From: Gossypium raimondii | Taxonomy: Eukaryota; Streptophyta; Magnoliopsida; Malvales; Malvaceae | Direction of reading: 5' to 3' | Length of the DNA stretch: 64,000 nt | Assembly: GCF_025698545.1 (NCBI RefSeq) | Contig: NC_068575.1 | Coordinates: 50,973,980-51,037,979 of the forward strand | Shown: piece by piece, positions 47,701-61,500 of the stretch | Layout of the letters: each line of letters starts with the position of its first letter | Position numbering within the stretch: position 1 is the first letter of the stretch | Translations under genes and position numbers: made by a program | The notes under the pieces: model-generated | Databases searched by the model: none | Told to the model about the DNA's origin: nothing | What the model saw: only the letters and a program-made list of their open reading frames with translations

Positions 47701-50440
47701 TAAATATTATCTAATTAACTTATAAATTTTCCTGCTCAAGTAAATATTACTTACTAATAAGAATCAAATCTCTCCCTTAAAAGGTTAAAATATAAAAAAA
47801 AGATGCAATAATGTCATTTGTTTAAAATATGTTAAAGACATAAAAGAACTCTTACAAGTAAAATATGCTGCAATATTTGTGAACAGCGTTACCGTACAAT
47901 ACTTTTCAGTAGTGTGAACGGTGATCCCTTATCAGGGAAATAAAAAAGAAAAAAAAAAGGGGAAGAAACCCACAGAGAGAACTGGAAAAGCAAAGAAAGG
48001 CTCCTGCATCAAGCAAGGGGTATAAAACTTTTACATGAGAAGAAAGGGATTTGGTTCTTTGCAATTTGAAGTTCTCTTGGAAGCTGGCTGAGCCAGCTGA
48101 GGGATTAATGGGACTATGTTCTTTATGTTCATGGAGAGCAATGAGGTAATTCATTGTCTTCTTTATGTTCATGACTTGATGCATATACTTGGAGAGCCTC
48201 AAAAATTAAAATGATATTTTCATTTCTTTTATTTCCAATTTTGGAGAACTATGATTTCTAAGCAAGGGAATATATGGATTTATCCATTTCAGTGTTCTTC
48301 ACCAAAAATGCTGTTAACATGTGTTTGTAGTGAAAAGTTTCTGATGTCGGTAAGGTTGGGCACTTTCATGTTCTCAAAGCTGTTATACTCGTTATGTTGG
48401 AATAAGTTATGGGGCAAACTTATCCCGTTTGTTCCTAGAAATTTTTCTGTTCTTCAAGAAATTGTTTATTCTGTGCATGAATGTAACACTGTAGCTCAAG
48501 GAGATGGATAAATAACCTGAATCAAGCTACTGATCTTATATATATATATATATTGTTAGATATATTGTATAGAGGTGTCTGTTTTTGTCACATAAAGTTG
48601 TTCTGGTTTCTCAAGCCGGGATCTATACATGCACCGAAATTTAGTATCATCAGGGATTTAATTGCATTCCTCTGTCTCGATAGTTCGAGTATCGTGGAGA
48701 AGGCAGACTAGAAAACTGTAGTTGATTTGATCACTAATGCAAAACTTGTTGGCTCTTCTGTACAATGCTAAGTTCTAATGTATTTTAAGAACAAATTTTA
48801 GTATTGGCTCATGGACATGATTGAAGCTAAACTACTGCTTTGTAAGTATGCATTAAACGGCATCTTATGGCATACTGTGTAATAAATTTAGGCCAAAAGA
48901 GTGTTTGGTCTGAACTTGCACAATTTACATTTATTATACAGTTACAACTGTCTTTGCTTACTTATTAGTGATATTTTTATCTATATGAACAGATTGTGCC
49001 CATAAAGAAGGAATCAACTTTGGCCCCCTGCAGCCTCTAAGTTGTAAACAAAGTACGTTGCAGTTCTTTGAACAGTGGAAGGCACTGATACAGTGCTGGA
49101 GGGGATATGCGTCCTCGGGACTGTACTATTTGAAGAGGAATGTAGAGAATCATGCTGAAAGCAGCAATAACAATGGCCAAGAATATTTCAGTAGTTGGAA
49201 GAGACATCCAGGTGTACATTTCCTGGGGATAGTGCTCTCAAGCAAGCTTAAAATCAGACCAGAGTAAAGGTTTTCTTATCTCTCATGATGAACGTATTTT
49301 CAGATAGAACCATGGTCAAAAGTTTGAACGTCTTTTATGTTCTGTAAATTGTCAAATAGTATGTATGTTGGGATCCAGAGGAGTTCATATTATAGTATTA
49401 AGCAAAAAGCCTTGCCCCTTTTCTGCTTGAAGTGAAGTTGAGAGATATCCATCCTATTATACTACTGTTGTTGCTTTTAGCTAAAGCAAGAATTCAAGAT
49501 TAGCATGGGAATTTCTTAACCTAAAGAATAAAAATTCCCCTTAATAATAATGATCACAGGCTTCCCCACCATTACCTACCTCTAAAAAAGGTATGGCTGA
49601 GCAAGAACTGGCGGTATTATTTACCCCTTGGGCTAACCCTAGGGTGGCTTCTAGCATCCAAGGTAAAGTAAAACCACCACCCAGTGATACTCCTAACGTT
49701 TATTCAATATTGAACACGATATAATTTAATACAAATATGATATAAAATATTTTTGGAGTCTATAACTTTCACCATGTCCGATCAGATCAAAATCAAACTA
49801 ACTCGAGTTTCTACATCATTGTATAACTCACCAAACCTGAGTTTTAAGGTGAACATCTGAACCAATGGGCCAATAACGGGGTTCACATCATTGCCCTTGT
49901 TAGGATTACCAGCTAAAGACAACGAGACTGACCTAATTCTCAAACATTTTTGGGTTCCAAGCTAAGCTGGCCTTTCCTTTTCTTGAGCTTCTTTCCGATT
50001 TCCCTTCCAGCCCTCACTGATCTAGTTTAGATTTTTCTGGAAAATGCTTTTTAAAAAATGTAGCAAAAGAGTAATTTTAAAATGTGTAGCATTGCTATTA
50101 AAAAGTATTTTAAAAAATTAAAAATATTCATTTTAAGCATGATGTTGTAAAGTAATTGATATTTCATATATTATAATATTAACCTATTTGAATATTATTT
50201 AAATTATCTTCTTCTCTTTGTATAGCCATAGGTGTCTTCATCCATTTTGTGGTCTGAGTCTAGTCTTGTTCGGACCGGAGATGGTATTCAAATAAAGCTC
50301 TCTCAACAATGTTGACTCTAGGATTTGAACTTGGTCCAAATACGAGGGAAGAAGTCCAGCTCTAGTTCTTCAAAAAATCAATTAAGTCCTCCCTGAAAAT
50401 TTTCCACATGTTGAAACCTTATCGAAAAAAAAAACAATTA
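47701..50440. other. Gene-poor stretch
   Basis: No supported gene on either strand. Small frames near 47906-48202 and 49037-49267 have hydrophobic pieces but no recognised family. A (TA)n run lies at 48538-48554. Confidence 0.45.
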
Positions 50441-50446
50441 AGTTTG

Positions 50447-50580
50447 TCGATTGAGTCTTAGCTTAGTTGGCATTGGCATTGTTGTCAATGCAAAAGGATA
50501 TGGACTCGAGTGTGTTGAAAGTTGTTTATCCTCTTATTTAAGAGTTGAGGAGGGATTATAGGTAATTATAGGCATTTTAA
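50447..50580 (+). mobile_element. Degraded tRNA-derived SINE
   Basis: GAGTCTTAGCTTAGTTGGCA carries an A box. GGACTCGAGTGTG about 45 bases later is a slightly changed B box. The tail TCCTCTTATTTAAGAGTTGAGG is typical of plant SINEs of this kind. The RNA polymerase III promoter is probably inactive because the B-box TTCGA core is changed. Confidence 0.65.
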
Positions 50581-53500
50581 ATGGGAGCACAAGACAATGA
50601 CACATGGCTGGTCATGTGTAACTTATGTTAATGTAGCATGTAAACAAATATTAAAAAATTTTAAAAATTAAAAAATAGAAATTATTATATGGAAACAGAA
50701 ACTTATAAAATTAAAAAAATAGAAAATCATCTAAAATTATGAAAATTTATAAAAGTCTATATAAAATTAAAAATCCTATGTGGAAACCACAAATATAGAA
50801 CAAAAATATATGTTTAAAAATAAAATACAAATAATGAAACATATGGTTTGAAACTAATTAATTATAGTAACACATGAAATATATACGATATTAAAATAAA
50901 AATGAGATTAAATTGGGAGTAAAACGAAATTTAAACACATAAATACATCAAATTAACAAAAGTAAATGCACTATAGTTGTTTATCATGGTGTTGTTTTCA
51001 ATTGTGAGTTAGTATTCGATTGAATTGTGACTCCAACTTAGTCCGAAATTTTATTAATAGTATAGATACAATGGATGGAGATAATAAATTGTGTATATTA
51101 AAAGAAATGTATAAAACATAACAAAAATGAAGCTTTAGTTGAATGATAAATTCAAGATTTTAAAGACACATTTTCCTGGATCTACATTGGCATAAACTTT
51201 GTAGCAACAAATAATTAAAAAGAAAAATAAAGTAAGATGAATTGACTACACTTTTGGAGCTGTCTAGTTGTTCATAATATTGTGAGAAAAGAAAGGTTGA
51301 AACTCTCTACTGTCACTTCCGCGTTGTAGTTTGTCTTTATCCTCCGCCAATTCACTTACTTCATTTCTACTCGGGATCTGTGACTAGTCTTCAATTATTA
51401 TCATTTGAAAGAGGGAATGAAACATGGTGTAAGATGGATATTTTATATAAATCATTATACACTTGTTAGTCAAAGGGCTACACTTTTGGACACTTTGCCA
51501 ACCCAATTCACAATCATCCGCAAACTATGTATAAAGCAATCGGAAAAACATAAATTTCTTCTGGTCGGAAGAAAGTTCTTTGTACTTCACCAACTCGAAC
51601 ATCCATAAAAAGAAAGAAATACAGAAAATTTTCATATAAAAAAAAAAACTACTTTTTACAATGAAAACAATGGAGATAGTATGATGGGTCAGTGGGGCAT
51701 GCATGTTTAGTCTTACTGGAAAAGAAAGTATTAAGGAGATCTAAAATATCAAATATATATCTCTATTTTGCATTTAAACGTAATTTTTAATTTGTTAATA
51801 TTATTTCAAAAGACAACTTTACTACTGTTATACACACATGTACATTCAGGGCAAAGGTGTAGGACCGGATTTTCCCATTATGAGAGTCCTTTTTTTTTCT
51901 AGTCAAATAAGTAATTAACTTGTGTCTTAGACTAAATCTAATTAGCTTCTCCAGGTTGTCTCCACCTATGATTAAGTTCTTTTAATATCTACAAAAATTT
52001 CAATCATTCCATACTCAAGGAAGAACAAAAGCCTTTCCATAAGCTTTCCTTCTATATACAATAACAAAACCATCTCTTTCACCTTTATTAATTTTTTTTA
52101 TTTTCAATGGCTATATAACCTTCTTAAAATGAAGATTAATCATATTCATTGCCCTAACTGTTAAGCTAAGCTGGAGATAATTGGCCCCCCTATTTTATGG
52201 TTTGGACTTTGAAATCTTGCTCCCTATTCAAAGTACACCCAAATTTTTTTTATAAAACGAAAATGACTTGAACCATCTTCATTACACCCTTTTCTTTAAA
52301 AATAAAAAATAAAACTTGTGTACAAACAGTTACTTGTGAAGAATAAAGCTTTCTGCCTGTGTTTGTTAATCATCACATCATATGCAACGACATTTTCGTT
52401 GATATTGAAATGGATGTTTGAACGTCTAGAATAAGTTATACATAGCTCACATGGAATTGTATATAATATATATATACGTAGAAGGAGCTTCGATGGGGAC
52501 TTAATCCATGGGGTAAGAAATTAATTTTATCGAATTATATATATGCACGGTTTTTTGTCTGGACACCAACAATGTTAGATACTGTAGGGTATGGAAGATT
52601 TGGGTTAGTTTTAAACTTTGGGAGAAGTATATAAAAACCAAAATAATTAGAATTAAGAAACCCTGCAATATGATATATATTGATATACACGTAAAAATGG
52701 CCCCCATATGTAATATGGGTGTCGGCTTGACTGGTCTTTGAAAGGATACAAACTTTAGCATCATCCTCCAACACGGTCTTTGTCCATCAACCAAACATTG
52801 CCCATCCTCAATCCCTACACTACAAATTAAGTGTAATTTTCATCTTGAAAAAACAAAAAATAAAAATTGGCATTTGCACCACTTGTCATTCGGGGAAGAC
52901 AAAGAAAAGATGGATTATTCAATTTCGATGTAAAAGTTGAGACAGAACATTGAAGGAGCAAAGCGCCGCTCTAAAATCGTGGGGAAAAAAAATTCTTTTA
53001 AACAGTTGATCAGACATAATAATAATAATGCATGCATGGATGTTGGTAATTCCAACCAAAATTCAAAGCAAGTTAATAATATTATTTGTTTAATATGAGT
53101 TTGAGTTGGGTAAGGCTTCATTCTAAAATATATTTATTGTTTCACATTGTTATTTAAAATATTTTATCCAAATTGATACTTAAAAGTATCATTTTATTAT
53201 GATTTTTGGTCCAAATGATTAACAGACGTTAAAAAACTGTTCGCTCAATCAAATAATGTCGCGTGGTATTTAATAAAAATATATAAAATTTTATTTTATT
53301 AAACAAATTTATAAAAATCTAAAATTATAAACTACATATAAAACACTTGAACTTTTTAACCTAAAATTAGAAAAATTATGGGTTTCTTCTCTTTCGTGTT
53401 CCTCAAATCTATGCATATGAACTAAAGTATCAATTGTTTTCCAATCTTGAACATAAAAATTATTTCATGGAATTAGTGGGTTTTTAGCGTTAAAAGTTTA

Positions 53501-54350
53501 ACTCAGATCTATAGAGTTTAGAGGGCTGAAAAAAATGAGAAACAGAGAAAAGAAGGAATGGAAATATGTTTTTTTTTATTTGGATAATACTGTAGTACCT
53601 TAAATTGTGAATTCTTTGATTTGGATTTGCAGGGCTTTGCGTTAGAAAGATGAGAAAGATGAACGACGGATGACATTGGCTATATTCTTTCTCATTGTAC
53701 TAATTTGCAGCTTCTCATGATACTCAATCCAGGGTTTTTCTGGGGTTTTGTTTTTCTAGCCGTAAAGCATTACTAGATTAGATTTGGAAAATGAAATTTC
53801 TTTTTCTTGGGTTCAAAAACTTTCATTATAGTATTTCTTTTAATCGTAAGTGAGGTTTTGCATAGTACGAGTTTCTTAATTTACTATTTTTCTAATTTCA
53901 GTTTTGATTAATGTTAAAAGTTGATAATATTGGGCATTGCTAAATCTCATCAAAGAGATTTGAAGAAGAGTAACCAAGGATTACCCCATTTTTTTAAAAA
54001 ATTCTTAAAATTTAATTATTTCATATATATTCTTATTTTCTAAAATTTAAGGTAGAAAATTTAAATACCAATATAAAGGCTAAATTGTGAATTAAGTAAA
54101 ATACATGTTTGATGATGCAATAATAATTTTAGTTTAGAAACGTAGACCAGATAAATCCTTTAACTAGTAAGATGACATGGACGTTTTTAATTTGTTTCCA
54201 TTAAAGCTTAAAAAGCTGTGGATGCTAAAATAGTAGCCGAATCCCTATTCCCTAGTGATTGCTTCTAAAACATGATAAAACCTGCCTGCTACCTATATGT
54301 ATATATTCATTATATCTTTTTAAACTTCACGTATCCTCTTAACCTTGGTT
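50581..54350. other. AT-rich gene-poor stretch
   Basis: No gene can be supported. Short frames such as 51405-51608 and 52501-52794 lack known features. The sequence around 53250-53700 looks like old repeat debris. Confidence 0.45.
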
Positions 54351-54360
54351 GATGACAGGC

Positions 54361-54590
54361 GAGGAGTCACAAATTTTTTTAAATGTGAAAATTAAATTAT
54401 ATATTTTTAAGATAATAAAAATATAATTTTATTATTTTAAAATATTAAATTAAATTTTTATTATTTTTAAAGAAGTTAACTAATCTAAAATTTTATAAAT
54501 TGTAAAAGAACTAAATAAAAAGTTTTCCGCCGTAACCTACCAGCGCATGCCTCCGCCCTGGTTGATCCTCATGTCTATAGAGAATGGAAC
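54361..54590 (+). repeat. Copy 1 of a dispersed AT-rich repeat family
   Basis: Shares the order of motifs AAATTA(A/G)(A/T)T, ATATTTTTA(A/C)GATA, TTAAAT(T/C)AAATTTT and AAATTTTATAAATT with 61810-62040. It is probably the same non-coding transposon family. Confidence 0.5.
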
Positions 54591-54859
54591 CCATGCAATT
54601 TCTTTTCTTTCTTTTGTTTGGTGCCGTTGGAGAAGAAGATGAAAATACACTTACATGTTTCATCTTTTATCTATTTTCATATTATCATTATTATTAAATA
54701 AACTTATATCTAATGGTTAAGAATTAACATGATAATGGTTAGTGATAATTAATGGATGAGATGACAGTTATCTGCTAGCTCCACTTAATTATGGTTTAAT
54801 TGCTTTTAAGGGTTTAGCTTAATTTCTCATCTAGTCATTTTTCATTATTTATTTTCTCT

Positions 54860-55072
54860 ACTCAATTGATATGTGACTTTTCCAATTCTCACAATTTATT
54901 CCTTACACTATTTTTAATAGCTTTTTTAATAACTCACTTAATAATTCTCCTCCTACTTCTCATTCTCATCCCGGAAACCTTTTGGTTTAATTTTTTCAGG
55001 ATGACTCAATTTAAGAAATCTAGCTCTAAAATCAAAATTTTCGACACTGGTACAAAATCGGGTTGTTACAAT
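54860..55072 (+). mobile_element. LTR 3'-end remnant (Gypsy type)
   Basis: The segment ends ACAAAATCGGGTTGTTACA, in the style of the other Gypsy LTR ends here. No matching start or target duplication was located. Confidence 0.35.
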
Positions 55073-55075
55073 CCG

Positions 55076-57240
55076 TCACTTACTTAGGATTAAGGTAAGC
55101 CACATTGTGAATGTCACAAGTGAATAAGTTCATAAATAGATCTAAGGTTTATTCGACTTGGCTCCTTCCAATGTTTCGTCAATCCAAATAATCAAATATG
55201 CCTCTATCTTCTAGGAGTCATCCAATCTGATACCCAAGACAATGTATCTACCAATTGGACTTGGTAGACGACATAATATACCTTGAACCGATTTATTCAA
55301 TTCCAGTTGATCAAACTATGAGCCATTTATATTACCTATATATCAATACAAGTTGTCTTCTCGCATTATGATCCGACCACGTAATATAACTTAATATTAG
55401 TTAAATGTTAGGTAATCAATGAGCAAATATTTGATTGTTCATTTTGCTTTGCAAAAATCATTGAGGACAAATACAAACAATATTAATGTAAATGATAGAA
55501 TTTTATTAAACCAATCTTTTCAAAAAACTTACAAGTACATATGAAGGAAAACTATACTAAGGGCACTAGATCCCAACAGGCTTGTAACAAGATATAACAA
55601 ACTTTTAAGTATACTTCTATAAGTGGTATCGAAAGTGGGGCTCTCGTTGCATCTACGCTTATTTTCTCACTTATAGATAAGGGAGTCCTGGTAAATTTAC
55701 AACTCTCCATACTAAACTTCTTTATTAAGTTCCTCACATACTTCTTCTGCAAGAGAAAAGTACCATATCCCATCTCCTTAATCTAAAACCCAAGAAAGTA
55801 TGACAATTCACCCATCATATTTATCTTGAATTCGCTCTGCATCATATTTACAAAAATGTCTTTCGCAGAAAAATTACAAATACATATGAAGGAAAACTAT
55901 ACTAAGGGCACTAGATCCCAACAGGCTTGTAACGAGATATAACAGACTTCCAAGTATGCTTCTATAAGTGGTATTGAAAGTGGGGCTCTCGTTGCATCTG
56001 CACTTATTTTTTCACTTATAAACAAAGGAGTCCTGGTAGGCTTACAACTCTCCGTACCAAACTTCTTTATTAAGTTCTTCACATACTTCTACAAGAGAAA
56101 AGTACCATATCCGATCTCCTTAATCTAAAACCCAAGAAAGTATGACAATTCACCCATCATACTTATCTTAAATTCACTCTGCATCATATTTACAAAAATG
56201 TCTTTTGCACTGACTAAAATTGCTCCAAAGATTATGCTATACACATAAATTTGAGAAAGAATGATAGTTCCTCTGTGTCTTCTAATGAACAATGTCTTGT
56301 CAATAGACCCTTTTTAAAAGCCTTGACTAGTTAAGAACTAAGATATCCTCCCATACCAAGCTCGAGGAGCTTGTTTAAGACCATACAACAACTTGCTTAA
56401 CTTCTATACCCATTTAGAAAGGCACTTTTAACATCCATCTAATACAGTTTGATGTTAAGATAAGTAGTTATAGAAAGTAGTATCCTAATTGCTTCAAGTT
56501 AAGAGTAAATGTCTCCTCAAAATCTATCCTTTCAACCTGTATATAACAGTTGGCCACATGTCTTACTTTGTTTTCTATGATGTGCCCATGTTCATCAATT
56601 TTGTTTTTGAAGATCCACTTTATGCCAATATTGTTGCAATCATAAGGTCTAGGCACAAATTGTCAAACTTCATTATTCTCAAATTGTTAAAGCTCCTTTT
56701 GCATACATTGAATCCATTTTACATCCTTCAAGGCATCTTCAACATGTATAGGTTCAATCTAAAAGTATAGTAGATAAGTCACCATATCTCAATAGTTTTG
56801 CCTTGACCTTCCTCTACTTTGAATCCCATCATTGATGTCCCCAATGATATCATTAGTTGGATGATTCTTTTTGACCCTAGAAGGTCATGGTAGCTCGACA
56901 TCTTCATTTTGCTCATCACTTAAATCAACCAACACCATTAACTTCATGAGTCTCAGCATCTTGCTTTTCACCAATTTTCTCAATATTAGGTAAAATGGTC
57001 ACTTTCACTAGCACTGTCATTGGCACTTCAATATCATCTTCTCTTCTGACTTCACCAGCTCTACAATCATTTACTAAAATATTGAAGAACTTCGTAATCT
57101 TCTAAATGCATTTGTGATAAACTTAAAAACCCCTAGTATTACTTGAATATCCTAGAAAGATTCATTTATCAGACTCTGAATTAAACTTACCTTGTTATTC
57201 TCAATCCTTCAAGATGTAGTTGATTGCCTCTTAGTGCAAC
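55076..57240 (-). mobile_element. Degraded Copia fragment (reverse transcriptase region and flank)
   Basis: The minus strand reads GIKWIFKNKIDEHGHIIENK near 56640-56570 and KKYVRNLIKKFSMESCKFTR near 55750-55690, both from Copia reverse transcriptase. Many stops and frameshifts break it. Bases 55080-55530 may be part of its 3' LTR, and 56660-57240 is the region between integrase and reverse transcriptase. No intact LTR pair was found. Confidence 0.75.
55531..56220 (-). repeat. 345-bp tandem duplication inside the Copia fragment
   Basis: Bases 55531-55875 and 55876-56220 are near-identical, starting ACAA(G/A)TACATATGAAGG and ending AAAATGTCTTT(C/T)GCA. They differ by scattered substitutions and a 3-base indel. 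Both copies encode the same stretch of reverse transcriptase (NLIKKF...SCK.TRTPL). Confidence 0.92.
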
Positions 57241-59300
57241 GCACGAACATCGAGGCCAAGAGAATCAACACAAAAACAATAATAAATCAAATACTAAGTG
57301 CGCTATCTGCAAGTGTGATAAGTCAGTTGTAATATTTGTAGTTTCAATGGAATACTCAAGTATTCCAAGGATTGAACCCAAGAGAGCAGCTATTTTTAAT
57401 TGACAAGCATGCAATAAAGGAGCCTAGCTAGCTACACACTAACACCATGTTTGGTTATTCCATTCCCCCCTTATTCATTGAATAGTAAACCATTCCTTTA
57501 TTTGGTTGAATGTAATACTCTTTCAATGGAATAGCTATTACTTGTCCACCTGTAATAGCTCGTTGGTATCCCCAAAGAATGACTATTCCATACAATCTTG
57601 AATAAAAAAACAAGATTAATTTCCAGATTAGTCCTTTAAAACTTGGACTTAGAAAATATAAAAATAATATATTTTAAATAATTTAAGATAAAATATTAAT
57701 TTAATTTAATATTTTATATTAAATTAAATTAATATTTTATTTTAAATTATATTAAAATATATAAAGAATGCTATTAAATTATATATTATTATTTTATTAA
57801 ATTATATTTAGTAATAATTATATTAAAATATGATTAAATTATTTATTTTATTATTAAATAATTTAATAATAATATTATTAAAATTTAATAACAATAACAA
57901 TAATCATCTACCCAATAAAATCTACTAAGAGTACTCTAGTCGGTTTAATTTTTTCCATATGCTATTACAACATCTATTCCATTCAACCAAACACAAGAAT
58001 ACTATTACAATTCTATTTCATTCTATTCAACCAAACAATTGATTTACTAATTACAACTCTATTCCATTACAACTCTATTCAATTCTAGTGAACCAAATGT
58101 GTCACAAGTTTCTATATTACGGCGAGTGCATAATTTAGACGTGAATTAAACTAAATAATTATCTAAAAATAAAAAAGGACTAAATTGTAAAATATGCAAA
58201 CTAGGAAATTAATAAATACGAAAACAAACAACGGTTGTTTAATTTCCATGTTGTTGGTTAACCTTTGAATTAGGGATCTAAATCGCTAATACACCTAAAT
58301 TGTTTTAAGTTTACTTTTCCAGCTCAATTTTACCAAATTAGACAAATTAGTCCAGTTTATATCTCGACCTCACCAAACTAACCCGGGACAATCGAATTGG
58401 TGCCCGATAAGATCTCCTTTAGGTCTCACTTATCTTAATTTTCCGTTAAGGGCGTCAATCTTAAGTTTTAAAATCTATTCAATTTAGTCCAATTCTTATG
58501 ATTTAGTCCCTATACCAAAAACTAACTAAAAAACACTTCCAACAACTAACCACCAAAGATTTAGCTACTCATAATCAGTTCTAAACAAATAATAATACAT
58601 ACATAAGCAAACATGGGATAAGAAAACAACAATTACATACACAAACTACTCATATCTAGTAATTACCAACATTAGGATACACCACTAGCTACTTTAAATG
58701 GGAAGCTCTAATACCAATAATTGAAATGGACAGCCAACAATTGCTTAGAAAACAAAGTGTTGAATGAAAGTGATAATTGAAGTAAGCATTTCAGATGGCA
58801 CTACATAAACTACAACAAAAACATGGGATAAGAAGTTTGAGACTTGCTAACATATTAAGAGATCAATTACAATCTAATCCATTCTTCTAAGCAACTTAAT
58901 AACATTAATACAATATAATAATAAATACCAAAGTACGTTGGACTATTGGAGATAAGTATTCCAAGTTTGTCCTCATCCAACATCCCTGATCTAAGGGATT
59001 TTATATGTATGATCCGATTTGATCCAATTTTAATTTGTGTTCTCCAAGTGGATTGATCATCATTGACAGGCTTGAATGCTTCTATAATATCAACAACAAC
59101 CATAGCCCATAGATTTTGTTTCAAAACTTGCCAACTTCAAATATGGCAAGTAAGTTATTTGTTCTAATGATGACCGTAATAGCCATTTCTATTGGCACAT
59201 AAATAGCCACTTCAAAAACTTGTGATTAGTACTCGTAATTTATGTATTTTAGGCTCTTATCGTTTTACTTTTACTGATCTTCAAGCCAATACCATGTTTT
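57241..59300. mobile_element. Retrotransposon-like non-coding debris
   Basis: The stretch around 57280-57435, resuming at 58104, reads like the untranslated part of a Gypsy element (for example GTTTCTATATTACGGCGAG). No coding domain is left. It hosts the MITE-like insertion listed separately. Confidence 0.35.
57442..58103. mobile_element. MITE-like element
   Basis: The left end ACACCATGTTTGGTT mirrors the right end AACCAAATGTGTC. Subterminal ATTCAACCAAACA motifs repeat, and the interior is very AT-rich without coding frames. The length of about 660 bp fits a non-autonomous DNA transposon. The target duplication was not resolved, so the superfamily (PIF/Harbinger or hAT) is open. Confidence 0.55.
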
Positions 59301-60600
59301 AACATTATTTTCTTATTTAGTATAAGTTTAATATACATTAGCATTTTTCTCTATTTTTATTTGATTTTATATTAGTTAATTATAATTAATTCTTTTAGTG
59401 TTTTTGTGACTTCAATTAGGTGCATATGAGCTTGGAATGCAATATTGAGAATTATTAGGAGAAAAATCAGACTATTCCAATGATGCCCGATGGAGGACGA
59501 GTGAGCTGCAACCTAAAATATCGGACTCTGGTGTAGAGCGCATAATCTAGCCCAGACTATCACCCCAACCCTAACCACCCGTGCGCCGCAGCTCCCTACT
59601 CCATGCCCCAATGCGGAACCCCTGTGAGCTCATAGGCAATACTGCTGAGCTGCGACACCAAGCTTACATGACATGGGATTTCTCCATCGTTTTAACTTGA
59701 GACTCAAAGTTATTTTTGTCTTTTTCAATATTGAAATTTAAGCAAGTATTGTAGCCCTAATTTGGTTAAATAAACTTTATAAATAGGAAGTTTTTAAGAG
59801 GGTTAGACAACTTTTGATTGCATTGAACTTTTAGCTTATTGCAAACTTATTATTTTTGCGTTTTTCTTATTTTATGAATTACTAAACTCTCTTTCCTAGT
59901 CAAAAAATTTGAAGTTTGATTTCAATAGTTTGTAAGAGCTAATTATTCATAATTTTTTTCTTTGTTCTTTAGTATCTACATGTCTTTTGGTTTAATTACA
60001 ATATTAAGGTTTGTTGAACATTCATGTTGTATTCAATTATTTAGAATATTTGCCTTGTAATTTAGAATTATTAAATCCGAAACTATTTACATAGGTGAGT
60101 ATGACAAAGATATGCATTATATGTTGTGTGGACATGTGACCTAACTTTAATGAATCCCGCAGTGTGTTTTTGGTGAGAACGAGGTATCTCTTGATCTTAA
60201 TGCTATCGGTAAGCTAAACCCTAGGTGCAAAATTATAGATTATTTATTGGTAAGAGAAATAATTTCAAACGGATTGCTCCTTAGTTATCGAAACGGTAAG
60301 GAGGGATTGGTTGCTGGGGATGACGTCGACAACAATAACTAGTTTATTAAACTGTTGAATTAAATGAAGAATTTATATTTGACTAGAGTTTTGTCTTATT
60401 GATTTTGTCCTTTTAACTTTTTAATTATTGTTTTGTTTTTCTACTAAGTTTTAAAATTAATTTTCTTTAAATTTAGTTTTAATTTTAAGTTTCATCTTTA
60501 TTTTATTTATTTATTTTGGTTGAAAAGGGAGAATTATCATCTGTTTTTATGGATTCATCTCATTGTTATCTATCAGTTTGTTTTTGAATAGAAATTTCTT
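59301..60600 (+). mobile_element. Probable non-coding part of a retrotransposon
   Basis: A GC-richer island at 59480-59690 and the purine-rich AAAAGGGAGAATTATC near 60523 suggest old LTR-retrotransposon sequence. No polyprotein domain can be read. The assignment is weak. Confidence 0.3.
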
Positions 60601-61500
60601 TATGATCTCGACAACTTAACAATTTGCCTCAATATCCTGTTTGGAGAATGGCCTCCTTTTGTTAGTAGGAATTTGGGGAAGATTTGTGTTTGGTGTTGTT
60701 TAATACTTGTATGCCACTCTTATATCTCGATTTCATTTATTGGATTAACTTTTTTATTTTTCAAAGTAAAATATAGAAAATATAATAATAATAATAAATC
60801 CCAATATTGGTTTAATTAATTAATTAGAACATTGTCTTTTATGATTCTCACTGCTTCTTGCTAACATTTTTGGCATATTCCCCATCCATGTGAGTGGTGA
60901 TGACGTGGATATTGGGACCCGAAACGTCTCAAAAATAAATACTACCTACTTCCACTCGTGTGGCGTGTCAACGTCATAATTAACTGATTATGTGCACGTG
61001 CACCGCAATCCCGATGAGTTGTAAATTGTAACGACTTACCTTTCTCTTTTCTTTCCTCTTTCCCACTAAGCTATCATACAGTAGAATATTGATTGATTTT
61101 TTATTTATTTTTTAACAACATTAAAAAATCAATTAACGTGTGGTGCCTATTAAAATCTGCCACATAATATTCCAATTCTTTAGAATGCAATATGGGGTGT
61201 TCATATTTATTGAAGTTAATATATAAATTCTAACGATTAAAATATATGAATGTAATTTGTTAAGTTTTTATTGTGTTGGTATCACCTCTCATGTCACCAA
61301 TTCGATCAAAAATTACGAAATATCTTTTGTAATTAAAAAATTATATTATTTGAGGGTATTTTAATATTTTTATTTTAACAAAATAAATTAAAAGATACAT
61401 ATAGTGAAATTTGAACTCGTACCAATTGAATTACTAATTTCTTAAATTTATCATTCAACCAAAACTTCCTTTTAACATATTTTTTTACATTTTAATATAT

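Noticed and set aside
47906-48202. 98-codon minus frame
   Set aside because: Low-complexity end from a poly-A tract and no recognisable motif; cannot be told from chance.
49037-49267. Opposed frames, one with a hydrophobic segment
   Set aside because: Considered as an exon of a membrane transporter, but no splice partners or family motifs could be found.
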